Shown here piece after piece: positions 8,342 through 17,993 of a stretch of DNA of 64,000 nucleotides (positions are counted from its first letter, which is position 1; every line of letters begins with the position of its first letter). The notes below the pieces were generated by a model, which made no database searches, was not told the origin of the DNA, and saw nothing but the letters and a program-made list of their open reading frames with translations. A program made the position numbers and the translations under genes. The DNA comes from JBDTSW01 sp963797835 (GTDB lineage Bacteria > Actinomycetota > Thermoleophilia > Solirubrobacterales > 70-9). The stretch spans positions 1-64,000 of the forward strand of contig CAWCRN010000015.1 of the NCBI GenBank assembly GCA_963797835.1, read 5' to 3'.

Positions 8342-8818
8342 ATCAAGCGCGTCAACGTCGGCAAGCCGGAGTTCGTCTACGACGACGATGACCCCGAGGG
8401 CTTCCGGTCGGGGATGGATCGCTTCGGGCCCCGGCTGGGCGCCAAGCAGACCGGCACCAGCGTCTACGAGCTGGCGCCCGGCCAGGCGCTCTGTCCTTAC
8501 CACTACGAGTACGCGGAGGAGGAGTGGCTGCTGGTCTTGGAGGGCAACCCGACCGTTCGCGACCCCGACGGCGAGCACCGGCTGGACCCATTGGACCTCG
8601 TCTTCTTCGAGCGCGGGCCGGCGGGGGCGCACCGGGTGCAGAACGACAGCGAGGAAACCGCGCGGGTGATGATGTACTCGACCGTCCTCCACCCCGCCGC
8701 GACGGTCTACCCCGACAGCGACAAGATCGCGGTTTGGACCGGTAACAAGGACGACGACCTGATCGTGCGCCGCTCGAGCGGCGTCGAGTACTTCGAAGGC
8801 GAGGGCCCGAAGACCTAG
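8342..8818 (+). CDS. Cupin-domain protein
   Basis: A small double-stranded beta-helix protein. The cupin motif is visible as PGQALCPYHYEYAEEEWLLVLEG, with metal-ligand candidates H (in PYHYEY) and the following glutamates, and a second motif GPAGAHRVQNDSEE. Such proteins act as sugar isomerases, dioxygenases or sensors; the role here is unknown. The only standard start is ATG 8414 (134 residues). The same frame is coding-like further upstream (VNVGKPEFVYDDDDPEGFRSG), so the true start is probably near 8342 or a CTG at 8309, or a start codon has been altered. It lies just downstream of the nested palindrome and before nuoJ. Confidence 0.8.
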   Translation: MKRVNVGKPEFVYDDDDPEGFRSGMDRFGPRLGAKQTGTSVYELAPGQALCPYHYEYAEEEWLLVLEGNPTVRDPDGEHRLDPLDLVFFERGPAGAHRVQNDSEETARVMMYSTVLHPAATVYPDSDKIAVWTGNKDDDLIVRRSSGVEYFEGEGPKT

Positions 8819-8899
8819 TCCGGACGCTAGTTTCAGACGCCTCTTGCGGGCTCTGGCGCGCGGGTGGCCCCGACGGCGCCGCGAATAGGATGCGAGGCC

Positions 8900-9457
8900 A
8901 TGGAGGAGGTCGCCTTCTTCATCGGCGCTATCGGCGCCCTGGGTGGCGCAATCGCGGTCATCGCCCTTCGCAACCCCTTCTACAGCGTGCTCGCCCTGGT
9001 CGTCCACCTCGTGGCGCTGGCCGGGCTCTTCCTGATGCTCCACGCCGAGTTCGTGGCGGCGGCGCAGGTCGTGGTCTACGCCGGCGCGGTGATGGTCCTC
9101 TACGTGTTCGTCGCCGCCTATGTGGGAGGGGTCGAGGAGCCGATCTGGGAGCCGATCCCAGGGCAGCGGTTCCTGGCGCCGCTGCTGGCGATCGCGCTCT
9201 TCGTCGAGCTGTCGATCGCGATCCTCGGCACCGCGCTCACCTCGCTCGAGAGCGAGGGCCCGACGATCCCCGAGGGCTTCGGCTCGCCGGCGGCGATCGG
9301 CGAGCTGATGCTGGAGAGGTTCCTGGTCGTGTTCGAGGCCTCGTCGCTGCTGTTGCTGGTCGCCGCCATCGGCGCGATCGTCCTGGCCGGGCGGCGCCAA
9401 CCGGGGCCCGGCGACGAGGGAAGCGAAGCTGAGTACGTCGCCGGTGGTGGCTCCTGA
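8900..9457 (+). CDS. nuoJ: NADH-quinone oxidoreductase subunit J
   Basis: NuoJ (185 residues) is a membrane subunit of the complex I arm next to NuoK and NuoA. The family core is visible: NPFYSVLALVVHLVALAGLF, then LHAEFVAAAQVVVYAGAVMVLYVFV, followed by further hydrophobic segments. ATG 8900 is chosen because the first transmembrane helix begins right after it (MEEVAFFIGAIGALGGA). The stop TGA at 9455-9457 overlaps the ATG of nuoK (TGATG), indicating coupled translation. The gene restarts the nuo operon after a 4-kb block of unrelated genes. Confidence 0.96.
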   Translation: MEEVAFFIGAIGALGGAIAVIALRNPFYSVLALVVHLVALAGLFLMLHAEFVAAAQVVVYAGAVMVLYVFVAAYVGGVEEPIWEPIPGQRFLAPLLAIALFVELSIAILGTALTSLESEGPTIPEGFGSPAAIGELMLERFLVVFEASSLLLLVAAIGAIVLAGRRQPGPGDEGSEAEYVAGGGS

Positions 9458-9756
9458 TGGACATCACCTGGTACCTCGTCCTCTCGGCGCTCCTGTTCGC
9501 GATCGGCGCCGGCGGCGTGCTGATCCGCCGCAGCCCGCTGGTGATCCTGCTGTGCCTGGAGCTGATGCTGAACGCCGGCAACCTGGCGCTGCTCGCCTTC
9601 GCCCGCGCCAACGGCGACCAGGACGGCCAGATCTTCGCGCTGGTCGTGATGGTCGTGGCCGCATGTGAGGTGGTCGTCGGCCTTGGCCTGATCGTGGCGA
9701 TGTTCCGCCGCCGCCTGCCGCTCAACGTGGACGACATGAGGGGTCTGAAGGGTTGA
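9457..9756 (+). CDS. nuoK: NADH-quinone oxidoreductase subunit K
   Basis: NuoK (99 residues) is the small antiporter-like subunit with three membrane helices. The conserved acidic residue for proton transfer is in CLELMLNAGNLALLAF, and another glutamate is in AACEVVVGLGLIVAMFRR. Length and motif order match the family. Its ATG overlaps the nuoJ stop, and its TGA (9754-9756) overlaps the TTG start of nuoL (9753). Confidence 0.97.
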   Translation: MDITWYLVLSALLFAIGAGGVLIRRSPLVILLCLELMLNAGNLALLAFARANGDQDGQIFALVVMVVAACEVVVGLGLIVAMFRRRLPLNVDDMRGLKG

Positions 9757-11762
9757 GCGCGACCACCTACGGCTGGCTGATCCTCGCCTTCCCGCTCGCG
9801 GGCAGCCTGATCGTCGCGCTTCGGCTGGCGCGTCCTGCCGGCGAGGACCGCGGGCTGGATCGCCACGAGCGCGATCGGCCTCGCGTTCCTCTCCTCGATC
9901 GGCGCCCTGGTCGCCCTGCTCGACCACCCGGCCGAGGAGCGCCAGCTCGTCTCCTCGCTCTACGACTACGCGTCGGCCGCCGGGCTCGACATCGAGCTCA
10001 ACATCCTGGTCGATCCGCTTGCGGTCCTCATGTGCCTGATCGTCAGCGGCGTCTCGGCGCTGATCCACCTCTACTCGACCGCGTACATGAAGTCCGACGA
10101 CGGGTTCCGGCGCTTCTTCAGCTACCTCAACTTCTTCGTCTTCTCGATGCTCCTCCTGGTCCTGGCGGGCAACTTCGTCCTCCTGACCGTCGGCTGGGCG
10201 TTCGTCGGCTTCGCGTCCTACGCGCTGATCAGCTTCTGGTACCGGCGCTCGACCGCGACGACGGCCGGGATGAAGGCGTTCGTGATCAACGTGATCGGCG
10301 ACATCGGCCTGGTGCTCGCCGCCTTCCTGCTGTTCCGCGAGCTGGGCACGTTCGACTACCTCGAGGTGTTCGAGGAGGCCCCGAGCGCCTTCAGCCCCAA
10401 TGAGGGGACCGTGGTCGCGATCTGCCTGCTGCTCTGCGTCGGCGCCTTCGCGAAGTCCGCCCAGCTCCCGCTCCACACCTGGCTCCCGGACGCGATGGAG
10501 GGCCCCACCCCGGTCTCGGCCCTGATCCACGCGGCCACGATGGTCACGGCCGGCGTCTACCTGATCGCCCGGGCCCATCCCCTGTTCGAGCTCGCCCCGA
10601 CCGCCGCGGACATCGCCGCCTTCGTCGGGCTCGCGACCCTGGTGTTCGCGGCGACCGTCGCCCTCGTCGTCACCGACCTGAAGCGGATCATCGCCTACTC
10701 GACCATGTCCCAGATCGGGTACATGATCACGGCCGTCTCGATCGGCGCCTACACGGCCGGGCTCTTCCACCTGATGACCCACGCGTTCTTCAAGGCGCTC
10801 CTGTTCATGGCGGCGGGCTCGGTGATCGCCGCGATGGCGGGCCGTCAGGACATCGACAGGATGTCGGGCTTCCGCCGGGCGCTGCCGTTCACCTCGCTGG
10901 TGCTGATCGTCGGCTGCCTCGCGCTGGCCGGCTTCCCCGGGATGTCGGGCTTCTTCTCGAAGGACGAGATCATCGGCGTGGCGTTCGACCGGGGCGGGAT
11001 GTACGCGTGGATGGGCGTCGTGATGTACGGCGCCGCCTTCCTCACCGCCTTCTACGCGTTCCGGATCGGCTTCCGGGTGGTCGCCGGCGATGCCCTGCGA
11101 GGAGGCACGCGAGCTCGAAGCGCGGCCACCTCGCCCATGGCGAGCCCGAGAACCCCGCGACCGGGGAGCGCGAGGACACCGACGTCGGCTTCCCCGGCCC
11201 CGAGCACCACATCGCCGAGCGCGAGATCGCGATGAAGGTGCCGATGGCGATCCTCGCGGTGCTCTCGGTGATCGGCGGCGTAGTCCAGATCCCGGGCGTC
11301 GACCACGTCCTCGAGACGTTCCTCGAGGGGAGCTTCGAGGGCTCGGCGCTGTTCCACATCGTGCCCTCGACCGGCGACGCATGGCTGGGGCTCGGCGCCG
11401 GCGGACTGATCTCGATCCTCGGGATCGGGCTCGCCTACTACTGCTACGTGCTGCGCCCCGGGGTCACCGTGCGCCTCGCGGAGCGCCTGCGGCCGATCCA
11501 CACCTTCCTCTACAACAAGTGGTACTTCGACGAGCTGTTCGACGCCCTCGTCTACCGGCCCGTCATCGCCGTCGGCCGGTTCTCGAACGCCGTCGTCGAG
11601 CGCGTCGTGGTGGACGGGCTCGTCGGCGCTACGACGGGCGTGGTGCGTGGCTTCGGCTCGATGGTCCGCGGCGCCCAGTCGGGCTTCGTCCGCGCCTACG
11701 CGCTGCTCCTGATCACGGGCTTCGCGGCCCTGGGCCTCTATTTCCTGGTGAGCGCGTCATGA
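9753..11762 (+). CDS. nuoL: NADH-quinone oxidoreductase subunit L (three frameshifts)
   Basis: NuoL is the distal antiporter-like proton pump of complex I with the long lateral helix. Reading begins at TTG 9753 (LSATTYGWLILAFPLAG) and moves by +1 near 9833, where TAGWIATSAIGLAFLSSIG follows in the next frame. It then runs cleanly through HTWLPDAMEGPTPVSALIHA, the signature of the pump. Near 11095 it shifts by +1 (CEEARELE) and near 11127 by +1 again (GHLAHGEPENPATGEREDTD), after which the C-terminal part is intact to 11762, including the lateral-helix anchor. Reconstructed length is about 669 residues, as expected. The three shifts sum to zero in frame, but stops would intervene. One extra base at each of three sites is the likely cause. 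Confidence 0.88.
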
Positions 11763-11772
11763 GGAGCGGCCC

Positions 11773-13403
11773 GTGCTGAACGTCCTCCTCTGGCTGCCGC
11801 TTGCCGTCGGCCTCGTCTGCCTGCTCCTGCCCCGCAGGGCGGCCGGGCCGGTGTCGCTGGCGGGCGCACTGGCCGTGGTCGGCCTGGCGATCGCGCTGGT
11901 CGCCGACTTCGAGACCGCCAGCCCGGGCCTCCAGCACGTCGTCGACGAGTCGTGGATCCCCGACCTCGGCGTCCGCTACATCCTGGGCGTCGACGGGATC
12001 AGCCTGTTCCTGATCGTGCTCACGGCGATCTCGTGGGCCGGCGCGATCGGCTTCTCGCTCGCGCGCCAGCATGACCGCGAGCGGGACTACTACTTCCTCC
12101 TCGGCCTCGCCGAGACCGCGACGCTCGGCGCCTTCCTCGCCCAGGACCTGCTGCTGTTCGTCCTCTTCTTCGACCTGATGCTGATCCCGTTCTTCTTCCT
12201 GATCGGGAGCTTCGGGACAGGGGACCGGGTGGCGGCGACGCTGAAGATGATCGTCTACACGCTCGTCGGGTCGCTCTTGATGCTGGTCGGCGCGATCGCG
12301 ACCGCGATCCTCTCGGCCGACGCCACGGGCGAGCTGACCTTCTCGATCGCGGAGCTTCGGGCGAACGTGCTGCCGGAGGGAAGCCAGGACTGGATCTTCT
12401 GCTTCTTCGCCGCCGCCTTCCTGGTGAAGATGCCCGCCTTCCCGATCCACGGCTGGATGCCCGACGCCTACCGGGCGGCGCCGCTGCCGGTCCTGGCGCT
12501 GCTCTCCGGGGTGCTCTCGAAGGTCGCCGCCTACGGCTTCCTGCGGGTGGTCCTGCCGATCTACCCCGACGCGACCGTGCGCTTCCAGGAGCTGATCCTG
12601 GTGATCGCACTCGCCAGCATCCTCTACGGGTCGGCGATGGCGTTCACGCAGACCAACGTGCGCCTGATCGCCGGCTACTCCTCGATCGCCCAGCTCGGCT
12701 TCATCACCCTCGGCGTCTTCGCGCTCAGCGCCGACTCCGCCGACGGCGCCGTGCTCCAGATGGTGAACCACGGCCTGGTGGTGGTGCCCGTGTTCCTCGT
12801 CATCGCCCTGCTCGCCGAGCGGGCAGGGACCGAGGACCTGCGTGAGATGGGCGGCCTGGCGACGCGCGCGCCCGTGCTGGCGGCGATGTTCCTGATCCTC
12901 ACCCTGGCGACCCTGGCCATGCCCGGGTCGGCCAACTTCATCGGCGAGTTCTACATCCTCAACGGGCTCTTCGACGCGAAGATCGTGTACGCCGTCGTGG
13001 CGACGATCGGAATCGCGCTGGCGGCGTTCTACGCGCTGCGGATGTACCAGCGCTCGATGCACAACCGCCTGCCCACGGGCGTGGAGTCGCGCGAGATCTC
13101 GCTCCGCGACGCCCTGGTGGTGGGGCCGCTCGTGGCGGTCATCGTGGCACTCGCGCTGTACCCCGGGCTGGTGCTCGAGCGGGGCGAGGCTTCGGTTGAG
13201 GACAAGCTGGCGGCGGTCTCAACCGAGGAGCCGCTGGTCGCCGACGACGAGGGCACGTTTGTGAACGCTCCGGCCGGCTCCCAGGCCACCCCCACCGGGG
13301 CGCGACGTCCTCCCCAGCCGCCGTTGGCGACTTTTGCCCGCTATGCGGGCTTAACTCACCAGTCGGCCTCGCTGCCGGCCCTGACGCCGCGGGGCGCCGG
13401 TGA
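11773..13403 (+). CDS. nuoM: NADH-quinone oxidoreductase subunit M (3' end frameshifted)
   Basis: NuoM is the second antiporter-like proton pump of complex I. From GTG 11773 the protein shows the usual 14-helix pattern, with FDLMLIPFFFLIG, the pump signature AFPIHGWMPDAYRAAPLPV and GFITLGVFALS. Conserved sequence ends near residue 480 (about 13210). The frame then stays open to 13584, deep into nuoN, which is not credible. A TGA at 13401-13403 in another frame overlaps the nuoN GTG at 13400, so I place the true end there and infer an indel between about 13250 and 13380, near a short hairpin. Confidence 0.88.
13336..13350. terminator. Hairpin in the nuoM tail (orientation unclear)
   Basis: GCCCGC-TAT-GCGGGC, preceded by CTTTT and followed by TTAA. 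Read on the minus strand the stem is followed by AAAAG, on the plus strand by only two T. It lies in the tail where nuoM loses its frame. It may be a repeat rather than a terminator. Confidence 0.35.
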
Positions 13404-14932
13404 CCTTCACCGCCCCCGACATCGACTACGCCGGCATCTCGCCGATCATCGCCCTCACCGTCGGCCTGTGCCTGGTGCTGCTGAGCGGGGTCTTCGGGCG
13501 CCGGCACCAGCGGGTCGTCGCCTCGGGGCTGAGCTTCGCCACGCTCGGTTCCGCGGCCGGCCTCTGCATCTGGCAGTGGGGTGAGAACGAGGACCTGGTT
13601 GCGGGCGCGCTTCGGCTCGACGATCTGGGCCTGGCGGTGTCCCTCATCTGCATCGCCGCGGCCGCGTTCGTGATCCCGCTGGCCTGGCGCGAGGAGGCTT
13701 TCGACCCGGAGGCGGGCCCGGGAGGGCAGGCGGAGTTCCAGGCCCTGGTGATCTCCTCGGTGCTGGGGATGGTCCTGCTCGCGCAGGCCCAGAACCTGGT
13801 GCTGCTGTTCGTCGCGATCGAGCTGCTCTCGGTGCCGCTCTACGTGCTCTGCGGCGCCGCGCGGCGCCGCTCCGAGTCGCTCGAGTCGGGACTCAAGTAC
13901 CTGATCGTGGGCTCGCTTGGCTCGGCGACCCTGCTCTACGGGCTCGCCTTCATCTACGGCGGTTCGGGCTCGACCGACTTCACCGCGATCGCCGAGGGGA
14001 TCGGCTCCGAGCTCGCCGACGACCCCCTGATCCTGATCGGCATCGCCCTCTCGGCCACCGGGCTCGCGTTCAAGCTCTCGCTGGCGCCGTTCCACCAGTG
14101 GACGCCCGACGTCTATCAGGGCGCGCCGACCCCGGTCACCGCCTTCATGGCCGTGGCGACCAAGGCGGCCGCGTTCGCGGTGCTCGTCCGCTTCTTCGAG
14201 GTTGCCCTCGGCCCGTCGGCCCCCGATTGGCGCCCGGCGCTCGCCGCCCTCGCGGTCCTCTCGATCGTCGTCGGGAACGTCGGAGCGCTGGGCCAGGACT
14301 CACTGAAGCGCCTGCTCGGGTACTCGGGCATCGCCCAGGCCGGGTACATGCTGGTCGGGGTCGTGGCGTTCTCCGAGGCAGGTGTGAACGCCCTCGTCTT
14401 CTACCTCGCCGCCTACGCCCTCATGAACCTCGCTGCGTTCGCGGTCATCACCCTGCGTGAGCGCCAGACGCCGTTTGGCGACGACATCCGTTCCGTCCAG
14501 GGCCTCGCCAAGGCCGCGCCGGCGCTTGCGATCGCGCTCACGGTCGCCATGCTCGCGCTGGCGGGGCTCCCCGGGACGGCCGGCTTCATCGGCAAGCTCT
14601 TTCTGATCGAGGCTGCGGTCGAGGCCGACTACACCTGGCTCGGGGTCGCAATCGCGATCGGGACGATGATCTCGCTCGCCTACTACCTGCGGGTGGTGGC
14701 GGCGATCTGGATGCGCCCGGGCGAGGAGCCGGCGACCGATGCCGGCCCGCTCCCGGCGATGGCAGGCGGATCGCAGGAGGCCGACGCCGTCGCTCGCGGC
14801 GCGCGCTGTCGCACGATCGTCGCCCTCGCCCTGATCGCGGCGGCGGCCACCATCGCCTTCGGTGTCGTGCCGTCCCCGCTCGTCGACTGGGCCTCACAGG
14901 CCGGGGCCGCCCTGGCGGACGCGTTCTCCTAG
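13400..14932 (+). CDS. nuoN: NADH-quinone oxidoreductase subunit N
   Basis: NuoN (510 residues) is the third antiporter-like proton pump of complex I and normally the last gene of the operon. GTG 13400 gives MTFTAPDIDYAGISPIIALT. The family signature is LSLAPFHQWTPDVYQGAPTPV, with GYSGIAQAGYMLVGVVAFS and LAGLPGTAGFIGK further on. The glutamate in LVLLFVAIELLSVPLY is the usual helix-5 acidic residue. The frame is intact throughout. The next gene begins 18 bases downstream on the same strand, so read-through is likely. Confidence 0.96.
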   Translation: MTFTAPDIDYAGISPIIALTVGLCLVLLSGVFGRRHQRVVASGLSFATLGSAAGLCIWQWGENEDLVAGALRLDDLGLAVSLICIAAAAFVIPLAWREEAFDPEAGPGGQAEFQALVISSVLGMVLLAQAQNLVLLFVAIELLSVPLYVLCGAARRRSESLESGLKYLIVGSLGSATLLYGLAFIYGGSGSTDFTAIAEGIGSELADDPLILIGIALSATGLAFKLSLAPFHQWTPDVYQGAPTPVTAFMAVATKAAAFAVLVRFFEVALGPSAPDWRPALAALAVLSIVVGNVGALGQDSLKRLLGYSGIAQAGYMLVGVVAFSEAGVNALVFYLAAYALMNLAAFAVITLRERQTPFGDDIRSVQGLAKAAPALAIALTVAMLALAGLPGTAGFIGKLFLIEAAVEADYTWLGVAIAIGTMISLAYYLRVVAAIWMRPGEEPATDAGPLPAMAGGSQEADAVARGARCRTIVALALIAAAATIAFGVVPSPLVDWASQAGAALADAFS

Positions 14933-14950
14933 TTCCATATCCTCCGCCCG

Positions 14951-15865
14951 ATGCCACGCTTCGAAACCGTCCGAGTCGCCGCGATCCAGGCGACGCCCGT
15001 CATCCTCGACGCCGAGGCCAGCGTCGGCAAGGCCTGTGATCTCCTGGCCGAGGCCGCCGGCCAGGGAGCTGCGCTCGCGGTCCTGCCCGAGGCGTTCGTG
15101 CCGCTCTATCCGTCGAACGCCTGGGCGAAGGACGCCGGCTCGTTCGGCGGCTGGGACGAGCTCTGGGAGCGCCTCTGGGAGAACTCGGTGGACGTCCCGG
15201 GCCCGCACACCGAACGGATCGCGGAGGCCTGCCGGGAGCACGAGATCACCTGCGTGATCGGCGTCAACGAGCGCGAGGCCGAGCGCCCGGGATCGCTCTA
15301 CAACACCCTCGCGATCATCGATGGCGAGGGGGTGCGGCTGAAGCACCGCAAGCTGATGCCGACGATGCACGAGCGGCTCTTCCACGGCGTCGGCGCCGGC
15401 GACGACCTGGAGGTGGTCGAGACCGCGGCCGGCCGCGTCGGCGGCCTGATCTGCTGGGAGAACCGGATGCCCCTGGCGCGTTACTCCGTGTACCGCGGCG
15501 GGCCACAGATCTGGGTCGCGCCCACGGCCGACGACAGCGACGGATGGCTGGCCTCGATGCGCCACATCGCGATCGAGTCGGGCGCGTTCGTCGTCTCGGT
15601 GCCCCAGTACATCCCCGCCTCCGCCTTCCCCGCCGACTTCCCGGTCGGGCTGCCGGAGGGCAAGGAGGTCTTCGGGCGCGGCGGCGCTGTGATCGTGGAG
15701 CCCACGGGGGGCGAGGTGATCGGCGGGCCGCTCTACGACGAGGAGGGGATCGTGGTCGCCGACTGCGACCTGCGATCCGGCCTGCACGCGAAGCGGTGGT
15801 TCGACGCCGCCGGCCACTACTCGCGCGAGGACGTGCTGGGGCCGGTGGCCGCGGAGGGCGTTTGA
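14951..15865 (+). CDS. Carbon-nitrogen hydrolase, nitrilase branch
   Basis: A 304-residue enzyme of the nitrilase superfamily, which hydrolyses nitriles to acids and ammonia or related C-N bonds. The catalytic triad is readable: E47 in LPEAFVPLYPS, K134 in KHRKLMPTMHERL and C168 in GGLICWENRMPLAR. The region around the cysteine (CWENxMPL) and the HRKLMPT motif are those of true nitrilases and cyanide hydratases rather than amidases or ureidopropionases. Length fits a single-domain nitrilase. ATG 14951 follows a weak ribosome site. Its TGA overlaps the TTG start of the next gene, so the two are co-translated. The natural substrate is unknown. Confidence 0.9.
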   Translation: MPRFETVRVAAIQATPVILDAEASVGKACDLLAEAAGQGAALAVLPEAFVPLYPSNAWAKDAGSFGGWDELWERLWENSVDVPGPHTERIAEACREHEITCVIGVNEREAERPGSLYNTLAIIDGEGVRLKHRKLMPTMHERLFHGVGAGDDLEVVETAAGRVGGLICWENRMPLARYSVYRGGPQIWVAPTADDSDGWLASMRHIAIESGAFVVSVPQYIPASAFPADFPVGLPEGKEVFGRGGAVIVEPTGGEVIGGPLYDEEGIVVADCDLRSGLHAKRWFDAAGHYSREDVLGPVAAEGV

Positions 15866-16224
15866 GCCTGCACCACGTCTCGCTCGAGGTCCCGCCGGAG
15901 GATGCCGAGCGAACGGTGGAGTTCTGGGAGCTGATCGGCTTTCGGAGGATCGAGGCGCCGGAGGAGGTCGCGCCGTTCGTCACCTGGCTCGAGCGCGACT
16001 CCCACCAGGTCCACCTGATCCACACCGATGCGGCGGCGGTCCCCATGCTCGGCCACACCGCGGTCGTCGCCGACGACTTCGACGGTTGCGTCGGACGTCT
16101 CGGGGACGCCGGTTTCGAGGTGGCCGAGGCCCGCGAGCTGTGGGGCAAGCGGCGGGCGTTCACCATCGGCCCGGCCGGCCACCGGGTGGAGCTGATGGAA
16201 GCCCCGCCGCCTCCAACAACCTAG
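15862..16224 (+). CDS. VOC (glyoxalase/dioxygenase fold) protein
   Basis: A 120-residue protein with the vicinal-oxygen-chelate fold. The N-terminal strand LSLHHVSLEVPPEDAERTVE and the later GHTAVVADDFDG and GPAGHRVELME segments give the paired beta-alpha-beta modules and possible metal ligands (H in LHHV, E in VELME). TTG 15862 overlaps the nitrilase stop. The tight coupling suggests that it acts on, or protects against, something linked to the nitrilase reaction, but the sequence does not show what. Confidence 0.8.
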   Translation: MSLHHVSLEVPPEDAERTVEFWELIGFRRIEAPEEVAPFVTWLERDSHQVHLIHTDAAAVPMLGHTAVVADDFDGCVGRLGDAGFEVAEARELWGKRRAFTIGPAGHRVELMEAPPPPTT

Positions 16225-16310
16225 CGCCTGTTCGGCAGGTGCCGCTCGAGCCGCTCGTCGGCCTCGGCCGCGAGCTCGTCGAGGCCGGTGCGTCAGCCCG
16301 CGCCACTACG

Positions 16311-17948
16311 ATGCCGCGCGTGCGCTATCCCGTCGAGAGCTTCACCGAGGCCGAGCGAGCGGCCCTCGCCCCCCACTTCACCGACCTCGACGGCCCGGTG
16401 TTCGCGCTCGTCAACCTCCCCGAGACCGTCAAGGGTGCTCTCTTCGCCCGCTACTCGCGCTACTCGGGGTCGCTGCGACGGCTCTATCTGGAGGAGTTCG
16501 CCGCGGAGGTCCCGGAGGGCGGGCGCCCGTTCGACGGCGTGGAGGGCGAGCGCGCCGCCGGCCTCTACGAACGCGTCTTCATGGGCTACGGCGACGACTC
16601 CATCGCCCAGGTCGGCGGGGCGCACCTGGCCTGTGAGTGGGTCTCCAACGTCCTCACGAAGGTGCTCCAGCGCGGCCGCCTGGCCGCCTACCTCGAGCAA
16701 TCCACCCGCTACCTCCCCTACGACAAGCCCATGCCGGGCGGCGGCTACCGCTACTACTCGGACGAGGAGCTCGGGCCGCGCTACCGCGAGGCCCTCGACG
16801 AGATCTTCGGGATCTACTCGCATGGGCTCGAGCGCACCGAGGCCTGGGCCGCCGAGCGCTGGCCGCGCGGCGACGAGCCCGAGGCCGCGTGGCGGCGCTC
16901 CATTCGCGCCAAGGCGCTCGATCTCCTGCGCGGGCTGCTCCCCGCGGCGACCCTCTCGCACGTCGGGATGTTCGCGTCGGGCCAGGCCTACGAGCAGCTG
17001 CTGCTCCGCCTGATGGCCTCCCCGCTGCCGGAGGCAAGGGACTACGGCGGCCTCATCCTCGAGCAGCTGAAACAGGTGATCCCGAGCTTCGTCGCCAGGG
17101 TCGAGCGGCCCGACCGCGGCGGCGAGTGGGCCTCATACCTGGAGCGACGGCGGGAGGCCTCCGAGCGAGCCGTCGCCCGCCTGGGGCTCGACCGCCGCGA
17201 GGGGGCCGAGGCGCCCTCCGTCGAACTCGTGCACGTCGACGGCACCGAGGCCGACCTGCTGGCCTCCTCCCTCTTCGAGTCCGCCGGTGCCTCGGAGGCC
17301 TCGATCCGCCGGCGGATCGACGCCCTCGACCCGATCGAGCGCGCCGAGCTGATCGGCGAGCTCGCGGGCGAGCGGGAGAACCGCCGCCACCGTCCCGGGC
17401 GCGGCTGGGAGGCGCTGCGCTACCGCTTCGAGATCGTCTCCGATTACGGCGGGTTCCGCGACCTTCAGCGCCACCGCCTGCTCACGTGCCAGTGGCAGCG
17501 GCTGGGCCCGGAGCTGGGTGCGGGCATCCCAGATGAGGTGCGCGAGGCCGGCGCCGGCGGAGACTACGAGCGGGCGCTCGAGATCTCCCGGGGCGAGTTC
17601 GAGCGGCTCGAGGGTCTCGGCCTCGCCGACGCCGCGCCGTACGCGCTGTGCCTGGGCTACCGGATCCGCTACGTGCTGGACCTGAACGCGCGCGAGGCCA
17701 TGCACCTGATCGAGCTGCGGTCCGGCCGCGAGGGCCATCCGACCTACCGCGCCGTCGCCCAGGCGATGCACGAGCGGATCGCCGACGTCCACCCCGCCGT
17801 CGCGGCGGCCATGGTCCACGTCGACGCAACGACCGAGCCCCGCCTCGAGCGGATCATGAGCGAGATCCGCACCCACCGAAAGCGCGCCCTCGCCGCCGAG
17901 GACGACGCGGCCGCGGTGGCGCCGCCGGGTCTCAGCGAATTGGGCTGA
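16311..17948 (+). CDS. Tandem ThyX-like protein
   Basis: A 545-residue protein built from two regions that resemble flavin-dependent thymidylate synthase (ThyX). In ThyX one RHRxxSxNxxSxRY motif binds dUMP and FAD. Here the N-terminal half keeps only the second part (LEQSTRYLP, residues 128-136) after QRGRLAAY, while the C-terminal half keeps RHR (387-389, in LQRHRLLTCQWQR) but not the serine and tyrosine part. Standard ThyX is about 220-270 residues, so this is a duplication-fusion with the motif divided between halves. Whether it makes dTMP is unknown. ATG 16311 is chosen at the start of conserved sequence (MPRVRYPVESFTEAER). Confidence 0.8.
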   Translation: MPRVRYPVESFTEAERAALAPHFTDLDGPVFALVNLPETVKGALFARYSRYSGSLRRLYLEEFAAEVPEGGRPFDGVEGERAAGLYERVFMGYGDDSIAQVGGAHLACEWVSNVLTKVLQRGRLAAYLEQSTRYLPYDKPMPGGGYRYYSDEELGPRYREALDEIFGIYSHGLERTEAWAAERWPRGDEPEAAWRRSIRAKALDLLRGLLPAATLSHVGMFASGQAYEQLLLRLMASPLPEARDYGGLILEQLKQVIPSFVARVERPDRGGEWASYLERRREASERAVARLGLDRREGAEAPSVELVHVDGTEADLLASSLFESAGASEASIRRRIDALDPIERAELIGELAGERENRRHRPGRGWEALRYRFEIVSDYGGFRDLQRHRLLTCQWQRLGPELGAGIPDEVREAGAGGDYERALEISRGEFERLEGLGLADAAPYALCLGYRIRYVLDLNAREAMHLIELRSGREGHPTYRAVAQAMHERIADVHPAVAAAMVHVDATTEPRLERIMSEIRTHRKRALAAEDDAAAVAPPGLSELG

Positions 17949-17993
17949 GCGGCGCCGGCAAGATACGGGCCTGGCGGTAGCATCCGCCGCGGG

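Noticed and set aside
9753..11762. Programmed ribosomal frameshifting in nuoL
   Set aside because: Three shifts at unrelated sequences without slippery heptamers or a conserved mechanism; indel error is simpler.
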